Positions 53,433 through 62,139 of a stretch of 64,000 nucleotides of DNA are shown here, piece by piece; the stretch's first letter is position 1, and each line of letters starts with the position of its first letter. Position numbers and translations under genes: made by a program. The notes beneath the pieces are model-generated. The model was not told the origin of the DNA. It worked only from the letters and a program-made list of their open reading frames with translations, and did no database searches. The stretch spans positions 310,001 to 374,000 of the forward strand of contig NZ_JAHZPZ010000001.1 of NCBI RefSeq assembly GCF_019929665.1, given 5' to 3'. The DNA is from Streptococcus infantis (GTDB lineage: Bacteria; Bacillota; Bacilli; Lactobacillales; Streptococcaceae).

Positions 53433-54446
53433 TTATTTATTGAAACTGATGCAGACTGCTTCAGGAACATGAAATTCATTAGAGAGTTCTGCCAGTCTAC
53501 CAGTCTCAGGATTGCGCTTAAAGACAGTCGCATTATCAGAATCCTGGTGAACAGCGATAAGGAATTCTTGGTCAGGTGATAAATCAAAATCTCGTGGATT
53601 TTTCCCATTGGTTGGAACAATCTCTAATAATTCCAAGCTTCCATCTGCTAAAATGCTATAAACAGCGATAGAATCATGGCCTCGGTTAGAAGCGTAGAGG
53701 AATTTGCCATCTTTAGAAAGACGAATAGCCGCAGTACCATTAAAGCCACTATAGTCATCTGGTAAGGTTGAAATGACCTGCATTTGTTCAAATTCTCCAA
53801 CACCATCGTAAATCAAAACTTCAATCGTACTGTTAAGTTCACAGATGAGATAAGCAATCTTGTAGTGGTGGTGGAAAACAAGGTGACGAGCACCAGCGCC
53901 AGGATTACAATTATAAGTTGCTAGTTTAGTCAACTTTCCTTCTAGATTGACATCATAGGTAGTGACTTCGTCAGTACCTAAGTCACAAGTTACCAAATAT
54001 TGGTCTGGTGTTAAATCTGTGTAGTGTACGTGGGGAGAAGCTTGGTTTTCATGTGGACCATGGCCAGTGTGTTGAACTTTGTCTGCCAATTCAAGACAGC
54101 CATCTGCTTTACGTTTATAGACTAGAACTTGACCTTTATGATAGTTAGCGCCATAAACTAGTCCCCGTGTCTCATCGACCGCAACATAGCAGTGAGGAGC
54201 ACCTTCTTCAACGACGTGATTCAGGAGGACACCATCAGTTTTGTATGCTGCGATTCCACCTTTGTCATCATGGCTTCCGACAGTATAGAGATGCTGATGC
54301 TGATCGAAGGCTAAGTAAGTTGGACTTGGCTCTGCTGCAAAGAGTTCTAGATTTGAGAGTTTGCCAGTCTCAGTATCAAAATCAGCCTTGTAAATCCCTT
54401 GAGAAATACGTCGTGTATAGGTTCCAAAATATACTATTTCTTTCAT
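53433..54446 (-). CDS. Lactonase family protein (6-phosphogluconolactonase-like)
   Basis: 337-aa seven-bladed beta-propeller of the YkgB/Pgl lactonase family: FGTYTRR at the N-terminus, repeated PRDFDLSPDQEFL and GFNGTAAIRLSKDGKFLYASNRGHDSIAVY blades, and ENQASPHVHYTDL. Probably hydrolyses 6-phosphogluconolactone. Two in-frame ATGs exist; the inner one (54446) lies 6 bases after SD AGAGGT, whereas the outer one (54452) directly abuts it, so the inner is preferred. Confidence 0.88.
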   Translation of the reverse strand: MKEIVYFGTYTRRISQGIYKADFDTETGKLSNLELFAAEPSPTYLAFDQHQHLYTVGSHDDKGGIAAYKTDGVLLNHVVEEGAPHCYVAVDETRGLVYGANYHKGQVLVYKRKADGCLELADKVQHTGHGPHENQASPHVHYTDLTPDQYLVTCDLGTDEVTTYDVNLEGKLTKLATYNCNPGAGARHLVFHHHYKIAYLICELNSTIEVLIYDGVGEFEQMQVISTLPDDYSGFNGTAAIRLSKDGKFLYASNRGHDSIAVYSILADGSLELLEIVPTNGKNPRDFDLSPDQEFLIAVHQDSDNATVFKRNPETGRLAELSNEFHVPEAVCISFNK

Positions 54447-54602
54447 ATTCATACCTCTAGAAAAAGATAATTCAATTATAACATAAAATGGCCTGCTAGA
54501 TGAAAAATCTAAGTCAGAAAAAATAGCTCTTCTCTTGTCAAGAATACAAATTTATCCCTTGCTAAAAGACTATAAAAAAAACTTATTTTTCTTAAAACGT
54601 GG

Positions 54603-54608
54603 TATAAT
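54603..54608 (+). promoter_or_regulatory. Extended -10 promoter of the second AI-2E gene
   Basis: TGGTATAAT with the TATAAT at 54603-54608; no convincing -35. The start codon has a good SD (AAAGGAAG), so this unit has a normal leader. Confidence 0.55.
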
Positions 54609-54634
54609 GTTAGGACAAAGGAAAGGAAGAAAAA

Positions 54635-55798
54635 ATGGAACAAAAAGAGAAACACTTTACCTTATCTTGGTTTTTTAAATGGTTTTTAGACAATAAAGCG
54701 ATCACTGTTTTCTTGGTGACCTTGTTATTAGGTCTCAATATTTTTATTCTCAGTAAAATTAGCTTTTTATTTTTCCCGGTTATAGACTTTTTATCAGTAG
54801 TGATGTTGCCGGTTATCTTATCGGGTCTACTTTTTTACCTCTTAAATCCACTAGTAGATCTGATGGAGAAGTACAAGATTAACCGTGTCTTAGCCATTAG
54901 TATTATCTTTATCGTTATTGCCATTCTCTTGATTATTGGACTAGCTGTTGCAATTCCAAACCTTCAACGTCAAGTAGTAATTTTTGCGCAAAATGTCCCA
55001 AGTTATCTCGAGGATGCTGATAGAGTCATTAATGACCTTGTAACCAAGCGTTTGCCAGATGACTTTAGACCACAACTGGAGCAAGTTTTAGCTAATTTTT
55101 CAACACAAGCAACTGCTTGGGCAAGTAATATTTCTTCTAAGGCTGTTAACTGGGTAAGTGCTCTTATCAGTGGAACGTCACAGGTCATTGTCGCTCTGAT
55201 CATCATGCCATTTATGCTCTTTTATCTCCTTCGAGATGGAAAAGGACTTAGAGACTATATTACTCAATTCTTACCAAATAAATTGAGAGAACCAGTTGGT
55301 AAGGTTCTTTCAGAAGTCAATCAACAACTTTCCAATTATGTTCGAGGGCAAATTACGGTCGCTGTAATCGTAGCTATCATGTTTATTATCTTATTCAAGA
55401 TTATTGGACTTCGTTATGCTATTACTTTAGGTATCACAGCTGGTATTTTTAATTTAGTTCCTTATCTAGGTAGTTTTCTTGCAATGATTCCAGCCCTTGT
55501 TTTGGGTTTGATTGCTGGTCCTGTTATGCTCTTAAAAGTTATTATCGTTTTCATTGTAGAGCAAACTATTGAGGGACGTTTTGTTTCTCCACTGATTTTG
55601 GGTAGTCAATTAAATATTCACCCAATTACCATTCTTTTTGTGCTGTTGACTTCAGGATCCATGTTTGGTATTTGGGGTGTATTGCTAGGTATTCCAATCT
55701 ACGCTTCCGCAAAAGTAGTCATCTCAGCAATATTTGATTGGTATAAAGGAGTTAGTGGACTTTATGAACCAGTAGAGGAGACTGAAGGTGAACAATAG
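54635..55798 (+). CDS. AI-2E transporter family membrane protein (second of two)
   Basis: 387-aa paralogue of the protein encoded at 30164, with the same layout: N-terminal membrane segments, soluble helical part (about 110-180), membrane block with FNLVPYLGSFLAMIPAL and the C-terminal HPITILFVLLTSGSMFGIWG. Substrate unknown. It overlaps the following TPR gene by 11 bases, so the two are coupled. Confidence 0.88.
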   Translation: MEQKEKHFTLSWFFKWFLDNKAITVFLVTLLLGLNIFILSKISFLFFPVIDFLSVVMLPVILSGLLFYLLNPLVDLMEKYKINRVLAISIIFIVIAILLIIGLAVAIPNLQRQVVIFAQNVPSYLEDADRVINDLVTKRLPDDFRPQLEQVLANFSTQATAWASNISSKAVNWVSALISGTSQVIVALIIMPFMLFYLLRDGKGLRDYITQFLPNKLREPVGKVLSEVNQQLSNYVRGQITVAVIVAIMFIILFKIIGLRYAITLGITAGIFNLVPYLGSFLAMIPALVLGLIAGPVMLLKVIIVFIVEQTIEGRFVSPLILGSQLNIHPITILFVLLTSGSMFGIWGVLLGIPIYASAKVVISAIFDWYKGVSGLYEPVEETEGEQ

Positions 55799-57020
55799 TC
55801 AACAAATGCTCGAAGCTTTAGAACAACAAGATTTATCAAAAGCAGAATCTTTTTTCCAAAAAGCCCTAGAGGAAGATTCAGATGAAGTTCTTCTTGAACT
55901 TGCTGCATATCTCGAAAGGATTGGTTTCTATCCACAGGCAGCACAAATCTATGAGAAACTAGCACCGAAATTTCCAGAAGTCTACATCAATCTAGCTGCA
56001 ATAGCTGGTGAGGATGGATTGATTGAGGAGGCTTTTGATTATTTAGAGAAGATTGGTCGGGAAAGTGAATGGTACGTATCAGCTCTTGCCTTAAAAGCAG
56101 ATTTATATCAGATGGAAGGATTGACAGATGTTGCGCGTGAGAAGCTTCTAGAAGCTCGTAGCTACTCTGATGACCCTCTCCTAATATTTGGACTAGCCGA
56201 GCTAGATAGCGAGCTAGGAAACGATTTAGAAGCCATTAAAGGCTATGCTCAATTAGATAATCGAGTTATCTACGATCAAACTGGAATTTCGACTTATCAG
56301 AGAATAGGTCTTGCTTATGCACGACTTGGTAAGTTTGAATCTGCAATAGAATTTCTAGAAAAAGCCTTAGAGTTAGAATATGATGACCAAACAGCCTTTG
56401 AGCTTGCAAGTCTCTATTTTGATCAAGAGGACTACCAGAAAGCCGTACTATACTTTAAACAACTAGACACTATTTCCCCAGATTTTGAGGGTTATGAATA
56501 TGGTTATAGTCAAGCCCTTCATAAAGAGCATCAGACAGAAGAGGCTCTTAAAATAGCTCAACAGGGCTTGTCAAAAAATCCTTTTGAAACTCGACTCTTA
56601 CTCCTTGCATCTCAGCTATCTTATGAGTTGCATCAACCTGAGCAAGCAGAAGCTTATCTGATTCAAGCACAAGAAAATGCTGATGACCAGGAAGAAATTT
56701 TGCTACGCTTAGCTACCATCTACCAAGAACAAGAAAGATACGAAGATATTCTAGCTTTAGCAGTCTATGAACCTGAAAACCTCTTGACTAAATGGATGAT
56801 TGCTCGAAGCTATCAAGAGACTGAAGAATTAGATGTAGCCTATGATCTCTATAAGGAACTTGCTACTGAACTCAAGGATAATCCAGAGTTTTTGGAACAG
56901 TTTATTTATTTGTTAAGAGAGTTAGGTAAGCTAGAAGAATCAAAAGACTACATTCAATCCTATCTACAATTAGTACCCGATAATTTACAAATGCAAGATT
57001 TGTATGATTATTTAGCTTAA
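55788..57020 (+). CDS. Tetratricopeptide-repeat protein
   Basis: 410 aa made almost wholly of helical repeats; TPR units are clear (TYQRIGLAYARLGKFESAIEFLEKALELEYDD; AFELASLYFDQEDYQKAVLYFKQL). Acidic, with no signal peptide or membrane segment: a cytoplasmic scaffold or chaperone-like protein of unknown partner. It starts with GTG inside the end of the upstream AI-2E gene, after GAAGG. Confidence 0.88.
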   Translation: MNNSQQMLEALEQQDLSKAESFFQKALEEDSDEVLLELAAYLERIGFYPQAAQIYEKLAPKFPEVYINLAAIAGEDGLIEEAFDYLEKIGRESEWYVSALALKADLYQMEGLTDVAREKLLEARSYSDDPLLIFGLAELDSELGNDLEAIKGYAQLDNRVIYDQTGISTYQRIGLAYARLGKFESAIEFLEKALELEYDDQTAFELASLYFDQEDYQKAVLYFKQLDTISPDFEGYEYGYSQALHKEHQTEEALKIAQQGLSKNPFETRLLLLASQLSYELHQPEQAEAYLIQAQENADDQEEILLRLATIYQEQERYEDILALAVYEPENLLTKWMIARSYQETEELDVAYDLYKELATELKDNPEFLEQFIYLLRELGKLEESKDYIQSYLQLVPDNLQMQDLYDYLA

Positions 57021-57031
57021 ATACAAAAGAT

Positions 57032-57060
57032 AATCACCAAGCATAGGTGATTTTCTTTTT
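57032..57060 (+). terminator. TPR operon terminator
   Basis: AATCACC / GGTGATT stem, 7-base loop, T-rich tail. Confidence 0.85.
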
Positions 57061-57129
57061 TTATTAAAAAGAAGTATAAATTGCTTTAAATTTAGGTGGA
57101 TTGAGTATGAACTTTTAGTATTTTTTTGA

Positions 57130-57135
57130 TATAAT
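57130..57135 (+). promoter_or_regulatory. -10 box of the DegV gene
   Basis: Extended -10 TGATATAAT (TATAAT at 57130-57135); the -35 is not clear. Confidence 0.5.
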
Positions 57136-57190
57136 TGTTATAGTTATAAGTTGAATAATCAACAATAGTAAAAATAGAAAGATTGGCAAA

Positions 57191-58027
57191 ATGACAAAAG
57201 TAAAAATTGTAACGGATTCTTCGGTTACTATTGAACCAGAAGTGTTTAAAGAATTTGATATTACTGTTGTTCCACTATCTGTCATGATTGATAGTGTCCT
57301 TTATTCAGATGCAGATCTTGAAGAAGGAGAATTTCTTCGCTTGATGCAAGCTAGTAAAAATCTTCCTAAGACTAGTCAACCACCAGTGGGACTCTTTGCA
57401 GAAATTTTTGATGATTTGGGTAAGGATGGTAGTCAGATTCTAGCTATTCACATGTCCCATGCTTTATCAGGAACTGTTGAAGCGGCTCGTCAAGGAGCAA
57501 GTTTGTCAACAGCAGATGTCACTGTTTTGGATAGTTCATTCACAGATCAGGCCTTGAAGTTCCAAGTTGTGGAAGCTGCTAAACTAGCTCAAGAAGGAAA
57601 AGACCTTGAAACTATTCTAACCCATGTAGAGGACGTAAAAAATCACACTGAACTCTACATCGGTGTTTCAACTTTAGAAAATCTTGTAAAAGGTGGTCGC
57701 ATTGGCCGTGTTACCGGTTTGCTGAGCTCTTTACTGAATATTCGAGTAGTTATGCAAATGAAAGACCATGAGCTTCAACCGATTGTCAAAGGACGTGGTT
57801 CAAAAACCTTTAAGAAATGGTTGGATGAGTTAGTAGCCACTCTTTCAAATCGTTCAGTAGCTGAGATTGGTATTTCTTATGCAGGTACAAATGAATTTGC
57901 AAACGAGATGAAAGCTGTTCTACAACCTTACGTTGAAAAACCGATTTCAGTCCTAGAAACAGGCTCAATTATCCAAACTCACACCGGAGAAAACGCCTGG
58001 GCGATCTTAATTCGCTATAATTCCTAA
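57191..58027 (+). CDS. DegV family fatty-acid-binding protein
   Basis: 278 aa. Family stretches [54 protein letters not shown] and GGRIGRV are visible. DegV/FakB proteins hold a fatty acid for phosphorylation by FakA; which fatty acid this paralogue prefers cannot be told. Weak SD (GAAAG). Confidence 0.9.
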   Translation: MTKVKIVTDSSVTIEPEVFKEFDITVVPLSVMIDSVLYSDADLEEGEFLRLMQASKNLPKTSQPPVGLFAEIFDDLGKDGSQILAIHMSHALSGTVEAARQGASLSTADVTVLDSSFTDQALKFQVVEAAKLAQEGKDLETILTHVEDVKNHTELYIGVSTLENLVKGGRIGRVTGLLSSLLNIRVVMQMKDHELQPIVKGRGSKTFKKWLDELVATLSNRSVAEIGISYAGTNEFANEMKAVLQPYVEKPISVLETGSIIQTHTGENAWAILIRYNS

Positions 58028-58064
58028 AAAAATTGAGAAAAATCAATAAAAACGTGTTTTTGAC

Positions 58065-58093
58065 TTGACCTAAAAGGAAATTTAGGTTATGAT
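58065..58093 (+). promoter_or_regulatory. hup promoter with palindromic spacer
   Basis: TTGACC (58065-58070), 17-bp spacer, TATGAT (58088-58093). A perfect inverted repeat ACCTAAA / TTTAGGT (58068-58074 / 58081-58087) fills the spacer and touches the -35, a position suited to a repressor or to HU autoregulation. Confidence 0.65.
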
Positions 58094-58135
58094 TATAAGT
58101 GTTAATTAGAAATAATTTTTGGAGGATTCATTAAC

Positions 58136-58411
58136 ATGGCAAACAAACAAGATTTGATCGCTAAAGTAGCAGAAGCTACAGAATTGACTAAGAAAGATTC
58201 AGCAGCAGCAGTTGACGCTGTATTCGCAGCTGTAACTGAATTCCTTTCAGCTGGTGAAAAAGTTCAATTGATCGGTTTTGGTAACTTCGAAGTTCGTAAA
58301 CGTGCAGCTCGTAAAGGTCGCAACCCACAAACTGGTAAAGAAATCAAAATCAAAGCTTCTAAAGTTCCAGCATTCAAAGCTGGTAAAGCTCTTAAAGAAG
58401 CAGTTAAATAA
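58136..58411 (+). CDS. hup: DNA-binding protein HU
   Basis: 91 aa; the sole HU-type nucleoid protein in most streptococci, also called Hlp[46 protein letters not shown] (DNA-binding arm with intercalating Pro) and [14 protein letters not shown] are all typical. Very biased codons. SD TTGGAGG lies 10 bases before the ATG. Confidence 0.97.
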   Translation: MANKQDLIAKVAEATELTKKDSAAAVDAVFAAVTEFLSAGEKVQLIGFGNFEVRKRAARKGRNPQTGKEIKIKASKVPAFKAGKALKEAVK

Positions 58412-58420
58412 TGATTTTAT

Positions 58421-58468
58421 AAAAAGCCCGTCATATCAAGCATTTGAGCTTGTATGACAGGCTTTTTT
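58421..58468 (+). terminator. hup terminator
   Basis: Long stem of about 20 bp, AAAAAGCCCGTCATATCAAG against its near-perfect complement, with a 7-base loop and T run. Confidence 0.92.
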
Positions 58469-58565
58469 TGCTTAATAGGGGACTTGTTACGAAAGTAGAA
58501 GTAGAAATAAAAATTGGCACTATTATAAGCTATAAAAAATTAAAGCTTGAAAAAATAAAAGAAAC

Positions 58566-58593
58566 AAAAAAACAACTCCGAATCGAAGTTGTT
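58566..58593 (-). terminator. rpmE2 terminator
   Basis: AACAACT / AGTTGTT stem (58571-58577 / 58587-58593); on the minus strand it is followed by a T run (58566-58570 and beyond). Confidence 0.8.
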
Positions 58594-58625
58594 TTCGTTT
58601 AACCGTATACAAGTGATGCGGTTGA

Positions 58626-58868
58626 TTATTTGAGACCGTATTTTTTGTTGAAACGATCCACGCGTCCATCTGCTTGAGTGAACTTTTGACGTCCAGTGTA
58701 GAATGGGTGTGAGTCTGATGAAATTTCCACACGGATCAATGGGTAAGTTTCGCCTTCGAACTCAACAGTTTCGCTAGAGCGTTTTGTTGAACCGCTAAGG
58801 AATTTGTAACCAGTAGTTGTGTCCATGAAGACAACTGGGCGATATTCTGGATGGATATCTTTTTTCAT
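58626..58868 (-). CDS. rpmE2: 50S ribosomal protein L31 type B
   Basis: 80 aa. It starts [20 protein letters not shown], lacks the CxxC zinc ligands of type A L31 and ends [13 protein letters not shown], so it is the zinc-independent form. The ATG at 58868 gives the family N-terminus; SD AAAGGA lies about 12 bases upstream, and longer in-frame starts would add a non-family tail. Confidence 0.95.
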   Translation of the reverse strand: MKKDIHPEYRPVVFMDTTTGYKFLSGSTKRSSETVEFEGETYPLIRVEISSDSHPFYTGRQKFTQADGRVDRFNKKYGLK

Positions 58869-58960
58869 TTTGCAATATTTCCTTTCTGCCATGGTCTCTT
58901 TGCGAGCCATAGATTGTTACCATACTAGTCTATCAGATTCTGAAAAGTTTGGCAAGCTTT

Positions 58961-59899
58961 TTATCTATTTTTCAGCAAGTTTTTTAATTTTTGGTAGATG
59001 AGCTCATTCTCTTCTAAACTATAGGAATTAGCTCCACTAGCAAGAGGATGCCCACCGCCATCATGTTCTTTTGCAACTTCATTGATTGGGACAAATTTAC
59101 TGCGAAGACGTACGCGGTAGTGACCATCTGCTTGCTCCACAAAGATTCCCCAAAGGCTAACAGTATCAATACGGCCTGGAGCTCCAACGATAGCTGCTGT
59201 TTCCGCATCAGTAACGTCGTATTTCTTCAAGATTTCTTGGGTGAGAATGACACGTGCAGCACCATTTTCATCAACTTCTAAGTGATCATAGACATAACCC
59301 TGGAGTTTGGCAATCTTAAAGCTCATAGTATCCATTTTACGAGTTAATTCAGCGTAGTCAAAGTTATGTTCTCTGAGTTGACTTGCGATACGAAGCGTGC
59401 GTGCAGAAGTAGAAGGGTAGAGAAAACGACCGGTATCACCAATAATTCCAGCGCAGAGCATTTTAGCAGCATAGTCGGATAATTCTAAGTTAGTTGCTTC
59501 AGCAAAGAGAGCAATCATCTCACTCGCACTACTAGAGTTCGTGTCTACCCAAACAAGATCGCCGTAGACTTCGTCATTTGGATGATGGTCAATTTTGATA
59601 ATTGACTCAGCATTAAGATATCGTTTATCATCAATACGTGCTGTGTTTGCTGTATCACAGATAATGGCAAGTGCACCTTGATAGTCTGTGTCCTCTACCT
59701 GATCCATTTTAGCAAGCCAAGTTAAGGTTGGCTCATTAAAACCAACTACTTTTATCGTTTTTTCTGGAAAATGATGCTCAAGCAAGGCTTTTAAACCTAC
59801 CTGACTCCCCAGAGCGTCAGGATCTGGTTTCATATGACGGTGGATGATAATAGTATTGTATGCTTTGATTTTTTCTAAAATTTGGTGACAAATTTCCAT
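58961..59899 (-). CDS. pde2: DHH/DHHA1 phosphodiesterase (NrnA/Pde2-like)
   Basis: 312 aa. The DHH domain has HRHMKPDPDALGS, VICDTAN and the name-giving DHHPND; the DHHA1 domain ends in EHDGGGHPLASGA. Its pneumococcal counterpart Pde2 cuts pApA to AMP, finishing c-di-AMP breakdown; related NrnA also degrades nanoRNA and pAp. The ATG at 59899 is placed 6 bases after SD TTGAGG, so the upstream TTG is not used. Divergent from the flavodoxin gene. Confidence 0.92.
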   Translation of the reverse strand: MEICHQILEKIKAYNTIIIHRHMKPDPDALGSQVGLKALLEHHFPEKTIKVVGFNEPTLTWLAKMDQVEDTDYQGALAIICDTANTARIDDKRYLNAESIIKIDHHPNDEVYGDLVWVDTNSSSASEMIALFAEATNLELSDYAAKMLCAGIIGDTGRFLYPSTSARTLRIASQLREHNFDYAELTRKMDTMSFKIAKLQGYVYDHLEVDENGAARVILTQEILKKYDVTDAETAAIVGAPGRIDTVSLWGIFVEQADGHYRVRLRSKFVPINEVAKEHDGGGHPLASGANSYSLEENELIYQKLKNLLKNR

Positions 59900-59966
59900 A
59901 ATGAACCTCAATTCTTTCTCATTTCATTGTAGCACAAGAGTTTTTATTTTTAAAATGAAAAAGATG

Positions 59967-59975
59967 TGATATAAT
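59967..59975 (+). promoter_or_regulatory. Flavodoxin promoter (-10)
   Basis: Extended -10 TGATATAAT with TATAAT at 59970-59975, 27 bases before the start; the -35 is weak. Confidence 0.55.
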
Positions 59976-60002
59976 GGAGAAAGATTAATTGAGGAGGACC
60001 TT

Positions 60003-60446
60003 ATGGCATTAGCAAAAATTGTATTTGCCAGTATGACCGGTAATACTGAAGAAATCGCTGATATTGTAGCAGATAAATTAAGAGAATGTGGTTTAGAAGT
60101 GGATGTTGATGAGTGTACAACCGTTGACGCTTCTGACTTTTTAGAAGCAGACATCGCCATTGTCGCAACCTATACCTACGGAGATGGAGAATTACCAGAT
60201 GAGATGATGGACTTCTACGAAGATCTAGCAGACCTCAACTTGAGCGGTAAAATCTATGGTGTAGTCGGATCAGGTGATACTTTCTACGATGAATTCTGTA
60301 AAGCTGTTGATGACTTCGACCGAGTATTTATAGCTACTGGAGCTGAAAAGGGTTCAGAGTGCGTTAAAGTTGACCTTTCTGCCGAGGAAGAAGATATTGA
60401 ACGCTTGGAGCAATTCGCGGAAGAATTAGCTGCTAAAGTAGGATAA
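60003..60446 (+). CDS. Flavodoxin
   Basis: 147-aa FMN-binding electron carrier. The phosphate-binding loop ASMTGNTEEIAD is at 10-21, and TYTYGDGELPDEM and GSGDTFYDEFCKA form the rest of the FMN site. Very acidic, as typical. SD GAGGAGG lies 6 bases before the ATG. Confidence 0.95.
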   Translation: MALAKIVFASMTGNTEEIADIVADKLRECGLEVDVDECTTVDASDFLEADIAIVATYTYGDGELPDEMMDFYEDLADLNLSGKIYGVVGSGDTFYDEFCKAVDDFDRVFIATGAEKGSECVKVDLSAEEEDIERLEQFAEELAAKVG

Positions 60447-60455
60447 GCATGAAGT

Positions 60456-60487
60456 GCACTGATGAAAATTGTCAGTGCAGTTTTTAT
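60456..60487 (+). terminator. Flavodoxin terminator
   Basis: TGCACTGA / TCAGTGCA stem (60456-60463 / 60473-60480), T-rich tail. Confidence 0.82.
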
Positions 60488-60560
60488 TAAACAGGATTAG
60501 GACTTTACTAGCCTATTTAGTGCTTTTTTGGTACAATAGTTCAATTAAAAAGGAGACTCT

Positions 60561-60827
60561 ATGGATTTAGATAATATTCGACAAGAAATCGATAAAATCG
60601 ATGACCAGATCGTTCAACTTTTAGAAGAGAGGATGCATTTAGTTGAAGGAGTAGTTGCCTATAAAAAAGCTTCAGGAAAACCTATTCTAGATACTAAAAG
60701 AGAAGAAGTTATCTTTGAGAAAGTCAAAAGTCGTGTAGGCAATAAAAAATACGAAGATACAATTGTTGAGACTTTTTCAGATATTCTCAAACGTTCACGT
60801 GATTATCAGGATAAAACGATCAAATGA
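60561..60827 (+). CDS. Chorismate mutase (AroQ type)
   Basis: 88-aa all-helical enzyme that turns chorismate into prephenate for Phe and Tyr. DNIRQEIDKIDDQIVQLLEERM at the N-terminus, Lys in YKKASGKPILD and the C-terminal SRDYQ carry the active-site residues. SD AAGGAG. Overlaps the fluoride channel gene by 4 bases (ATGA). Prephenate is also the hydroxyl donor for the TrhP reaction (gene at 45110). Confidence 0.92.
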   Translation: MDLDNIRQEIDKIDDQIVQLLEERMHLVEGVVAYKKASGKPILDTKREEVIFEKVKSRVGNKKYEDTIVETFSDILKRSRDYQDKTIK

Positions 60828-61198
60828 AAAAAGAAAAATTTTACCCTCTAGGAATCTTTCTAGCTGGTATGCTGGGAGGAATTGTGCGTTTTCAGATTTC
60901 GAGATGGTTGCCATCTAGTCCAGACTTCCCATGGGGAACACTAGTAGTCAACTATTTAGGAATTTTTTGCCTTGTCTACCTTGTAAAAGGTTATCTGGTT
61001 TATAAGGGAAGTAGTAAAGGCACTATTCTAGCGCTTGGAACAGGATTCTGTGGTGGCTTAACGACATTTTCTAGTCTCCTATTAGATGCAGTGAAATTGC
61101 TGGACACAGGGCGGTACCTTAGTTTAGTGACCTATTTGCTTTTGAGCATCGGCGGTGGGCTTCTATTTGCTTATTGTCTAGGGAGGAAGAAATGGTAG
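60824..61198 (+). CDS. crcB: Fluoride channel CrcB/Fluc, first copy
   Basis: 124 aa with four membrane helices. The hallmark GTGFCGGLTTFSS (Phe box with TFSS) and the N-terminal GGIVRFQISRW are present, as is the WGTLVVNYLG Asn motif. It exports F- passively as an antiparallel dimer. Overlaps the second copy by 7 bases, so both are made together. Confidence 0.94.
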   Translation: MKKEKFYPLGIFLAGMLGGIVRFQISRWLPSSPDFPWGTLVVNYLGIFCLVYLVKGYLVYKGSSKGTILALGTGFCGGLTTFSSLLLDAVKLLDTGRYLSLVTYLLLSIGGGLLFAYCLGRKKW

Positions 61199-61521
61199 TA
61201 TTTTATCTAGCGCTTGCTTGTGGACTGGGTGCTCTTGTTCGTTATTTCTTTTCCCGTTATAATCAAGTGTCAGTGCTACCACTAGGAACACTCATAGCTA
61301 ATCTTCTAGGTTGTTTTTTGATTGGATTATGCTATAACCATGTGGAGTCAAAAGAAGTCTATCTTATTCTTGCAACTGGTTTTTGTGGTGGTTTGACTAC
61401 TTTCTCAACTTTGAATGATGAACTCCAAAGACTGATCAATGACAAGAAGGCATTTTATAGTTATTTATTATTAACCTACTTGCTTGGTTTTCTTGCAATT
61501 TTTTTAGGAACTTTGCTATAA
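61192..61521 (+). CDS. crcB: Fluoride channel CrcB/Fluc, second copy
   Basis: 109 aa with the same motifs (LGALVRYFFSRY, LGTLIANLLG, TGFCGGLTTFSTL). The ATG at 61192 follows SD GGGAGGAAG; an upstream in-frame start would shift the SD inside the gene. No fluoride riboswitch is visible upstream of the chorismate mutase gene, so the pair seems to be expressed constitutively with it. Confidence 0.93.
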   Translation: MVVFYLALACGLGALVRYFFSRYNQVSVLPLGTLIANLLGCFLIGLCYNHVESKEVYLILATGFCGGLTTFSTLNDELQRLINDKKAFYSYLLLTYLLGFLAIFLGTLL

Positions 61522-61550
61522 ATTTCTTTACTTTTTCCAGGAAATTTGAT

Positions 61551-61613
61551 AAACTGTATCTTGTGTGTAATGGACGCACAAAAATACAGTTTATCCGCTG
61601 AGGAAGTTTCCTC
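61551..61613 (+). ncRNA. L19 leader (ribosomal protein leader RNA)
   Basis: A structured 5' leader just before rplS. The outer stem AAACTGTAT / ATACAGTTT (61551-61559 / 61584-61592) encloses a 7-bp hairpin TGTGTGT / ACGCACA with loop AATGG (61562-61580). A second hairpin GAGGA / TCCTC follows (61600-61613), then the SD. Position and shape match the L19 autoregulatory leader known from firmicutes. Confidence 0.8.
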
Positions 61614-61639
61614 AAGATTGACAAAGATAGGAGAATAAA

Positions 61640-61987
61640 ATGAATCCATTAATCCAAAGCTTGACTGAAGGTCAACTTCGTACAGATATCCCTTCATTCC
61701 GTCCTGGTGACACTGTTCGTGTACACGCGAAAGTTGTCGAAGGAAACCGTGAACGTGTTCAGATCTTTGAAGGTGTTGTTATTGCACGTAAAGGTGCTGG
61801 CATCTCAGAAAACTACACAGTTCGTAAAATCTCTAACGGTGTAGGTGTTGAACGTATCTTCCCAATCCACACTCCTCGTGTTGAAAAGATCGAAGTTGTT
61901 CGTTACGGTAAAGTACGTCGTGCGAAATTGTACTACTTGCGTGCTCTTCAAGGTAAGGCAGCTCGTATCAAAGAAATCCGTCGTTAA
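61640..61987 (+). CDS. rplS: 50S ribosomal protein L19
   Basis: 115 aa. Family stretches [55 protein letters not shown] and [21 protein letters not shown] are present. It sits at the 30S-50S bridge. SD TAGGAG lies 8 bases before the ATG; preceded by the L19 leader and followed by a terminator. Confidence 0.98.
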   Translation: MNPLIQSLTEGQLRTDIPSFRPGDTVRVHAKVVEGNRERVQIFEGVVIARKGAGISENYTVRKISNGVGVERIFPIHTPRVEKIEVVRYGKVRRAKLYYLRALQGKAARIKEIRR

Positions 61988-61996
61988 TTCGATGAA

Positions 61997-62026
61997 CAAA
62001 ACTCTGCTGCAAGGCAGGGTTTTTCT
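61997..62026 (+). terminator. rplS terminator
   Basis: AAAACTCTGC / GCAGGGTTTT ten-bp stem (one G-T pair), 6-base loop, T-rich tail ending 3 bases before tRNA-Arg. Confidence 0.88.
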
Positions 62027-62028
62027 CT

Positions 62029-62100
62029 AGCTCCCTTAGTTCAATGGATATAACAACTCCCTCCTAAGGAGTAGTTGCAGGTTCGATTCCTGCAGGGGGC
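62029..62100 (+). tRNA. tRNA-Arg (CCT)
   Basis: 72 bases with acceptor arms GCTCCCT / AGGGGGC (one G-T pair), discriminator A, anticodon stem ACTCC / GGAGT around loop CTCCTAA (anticodon CCT), and T arm GCAGG-TTCGATT-CCTGC. CCA not encoded. No separate promoter is visible; it directly follows the rplS terminator. tRNA 3' ends such as this are common integration sites and the DNA downstream looks foreign. Confidence 0.96.
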
Positions 62101-62111
62101 AGTACTAGCCA

Positions 62112-62139
62112 AAAAAACACTGGATAACCAGTGTTTTTT
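62112..62139. terminator. Symmetrical terminator after tRNA-Arg
   Basis: AAAAAACACTGG / CCAGTGTTTTTT twelve-bp perfect stem with loop ATAA, able to work in both directions. Confidence 0.9.
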
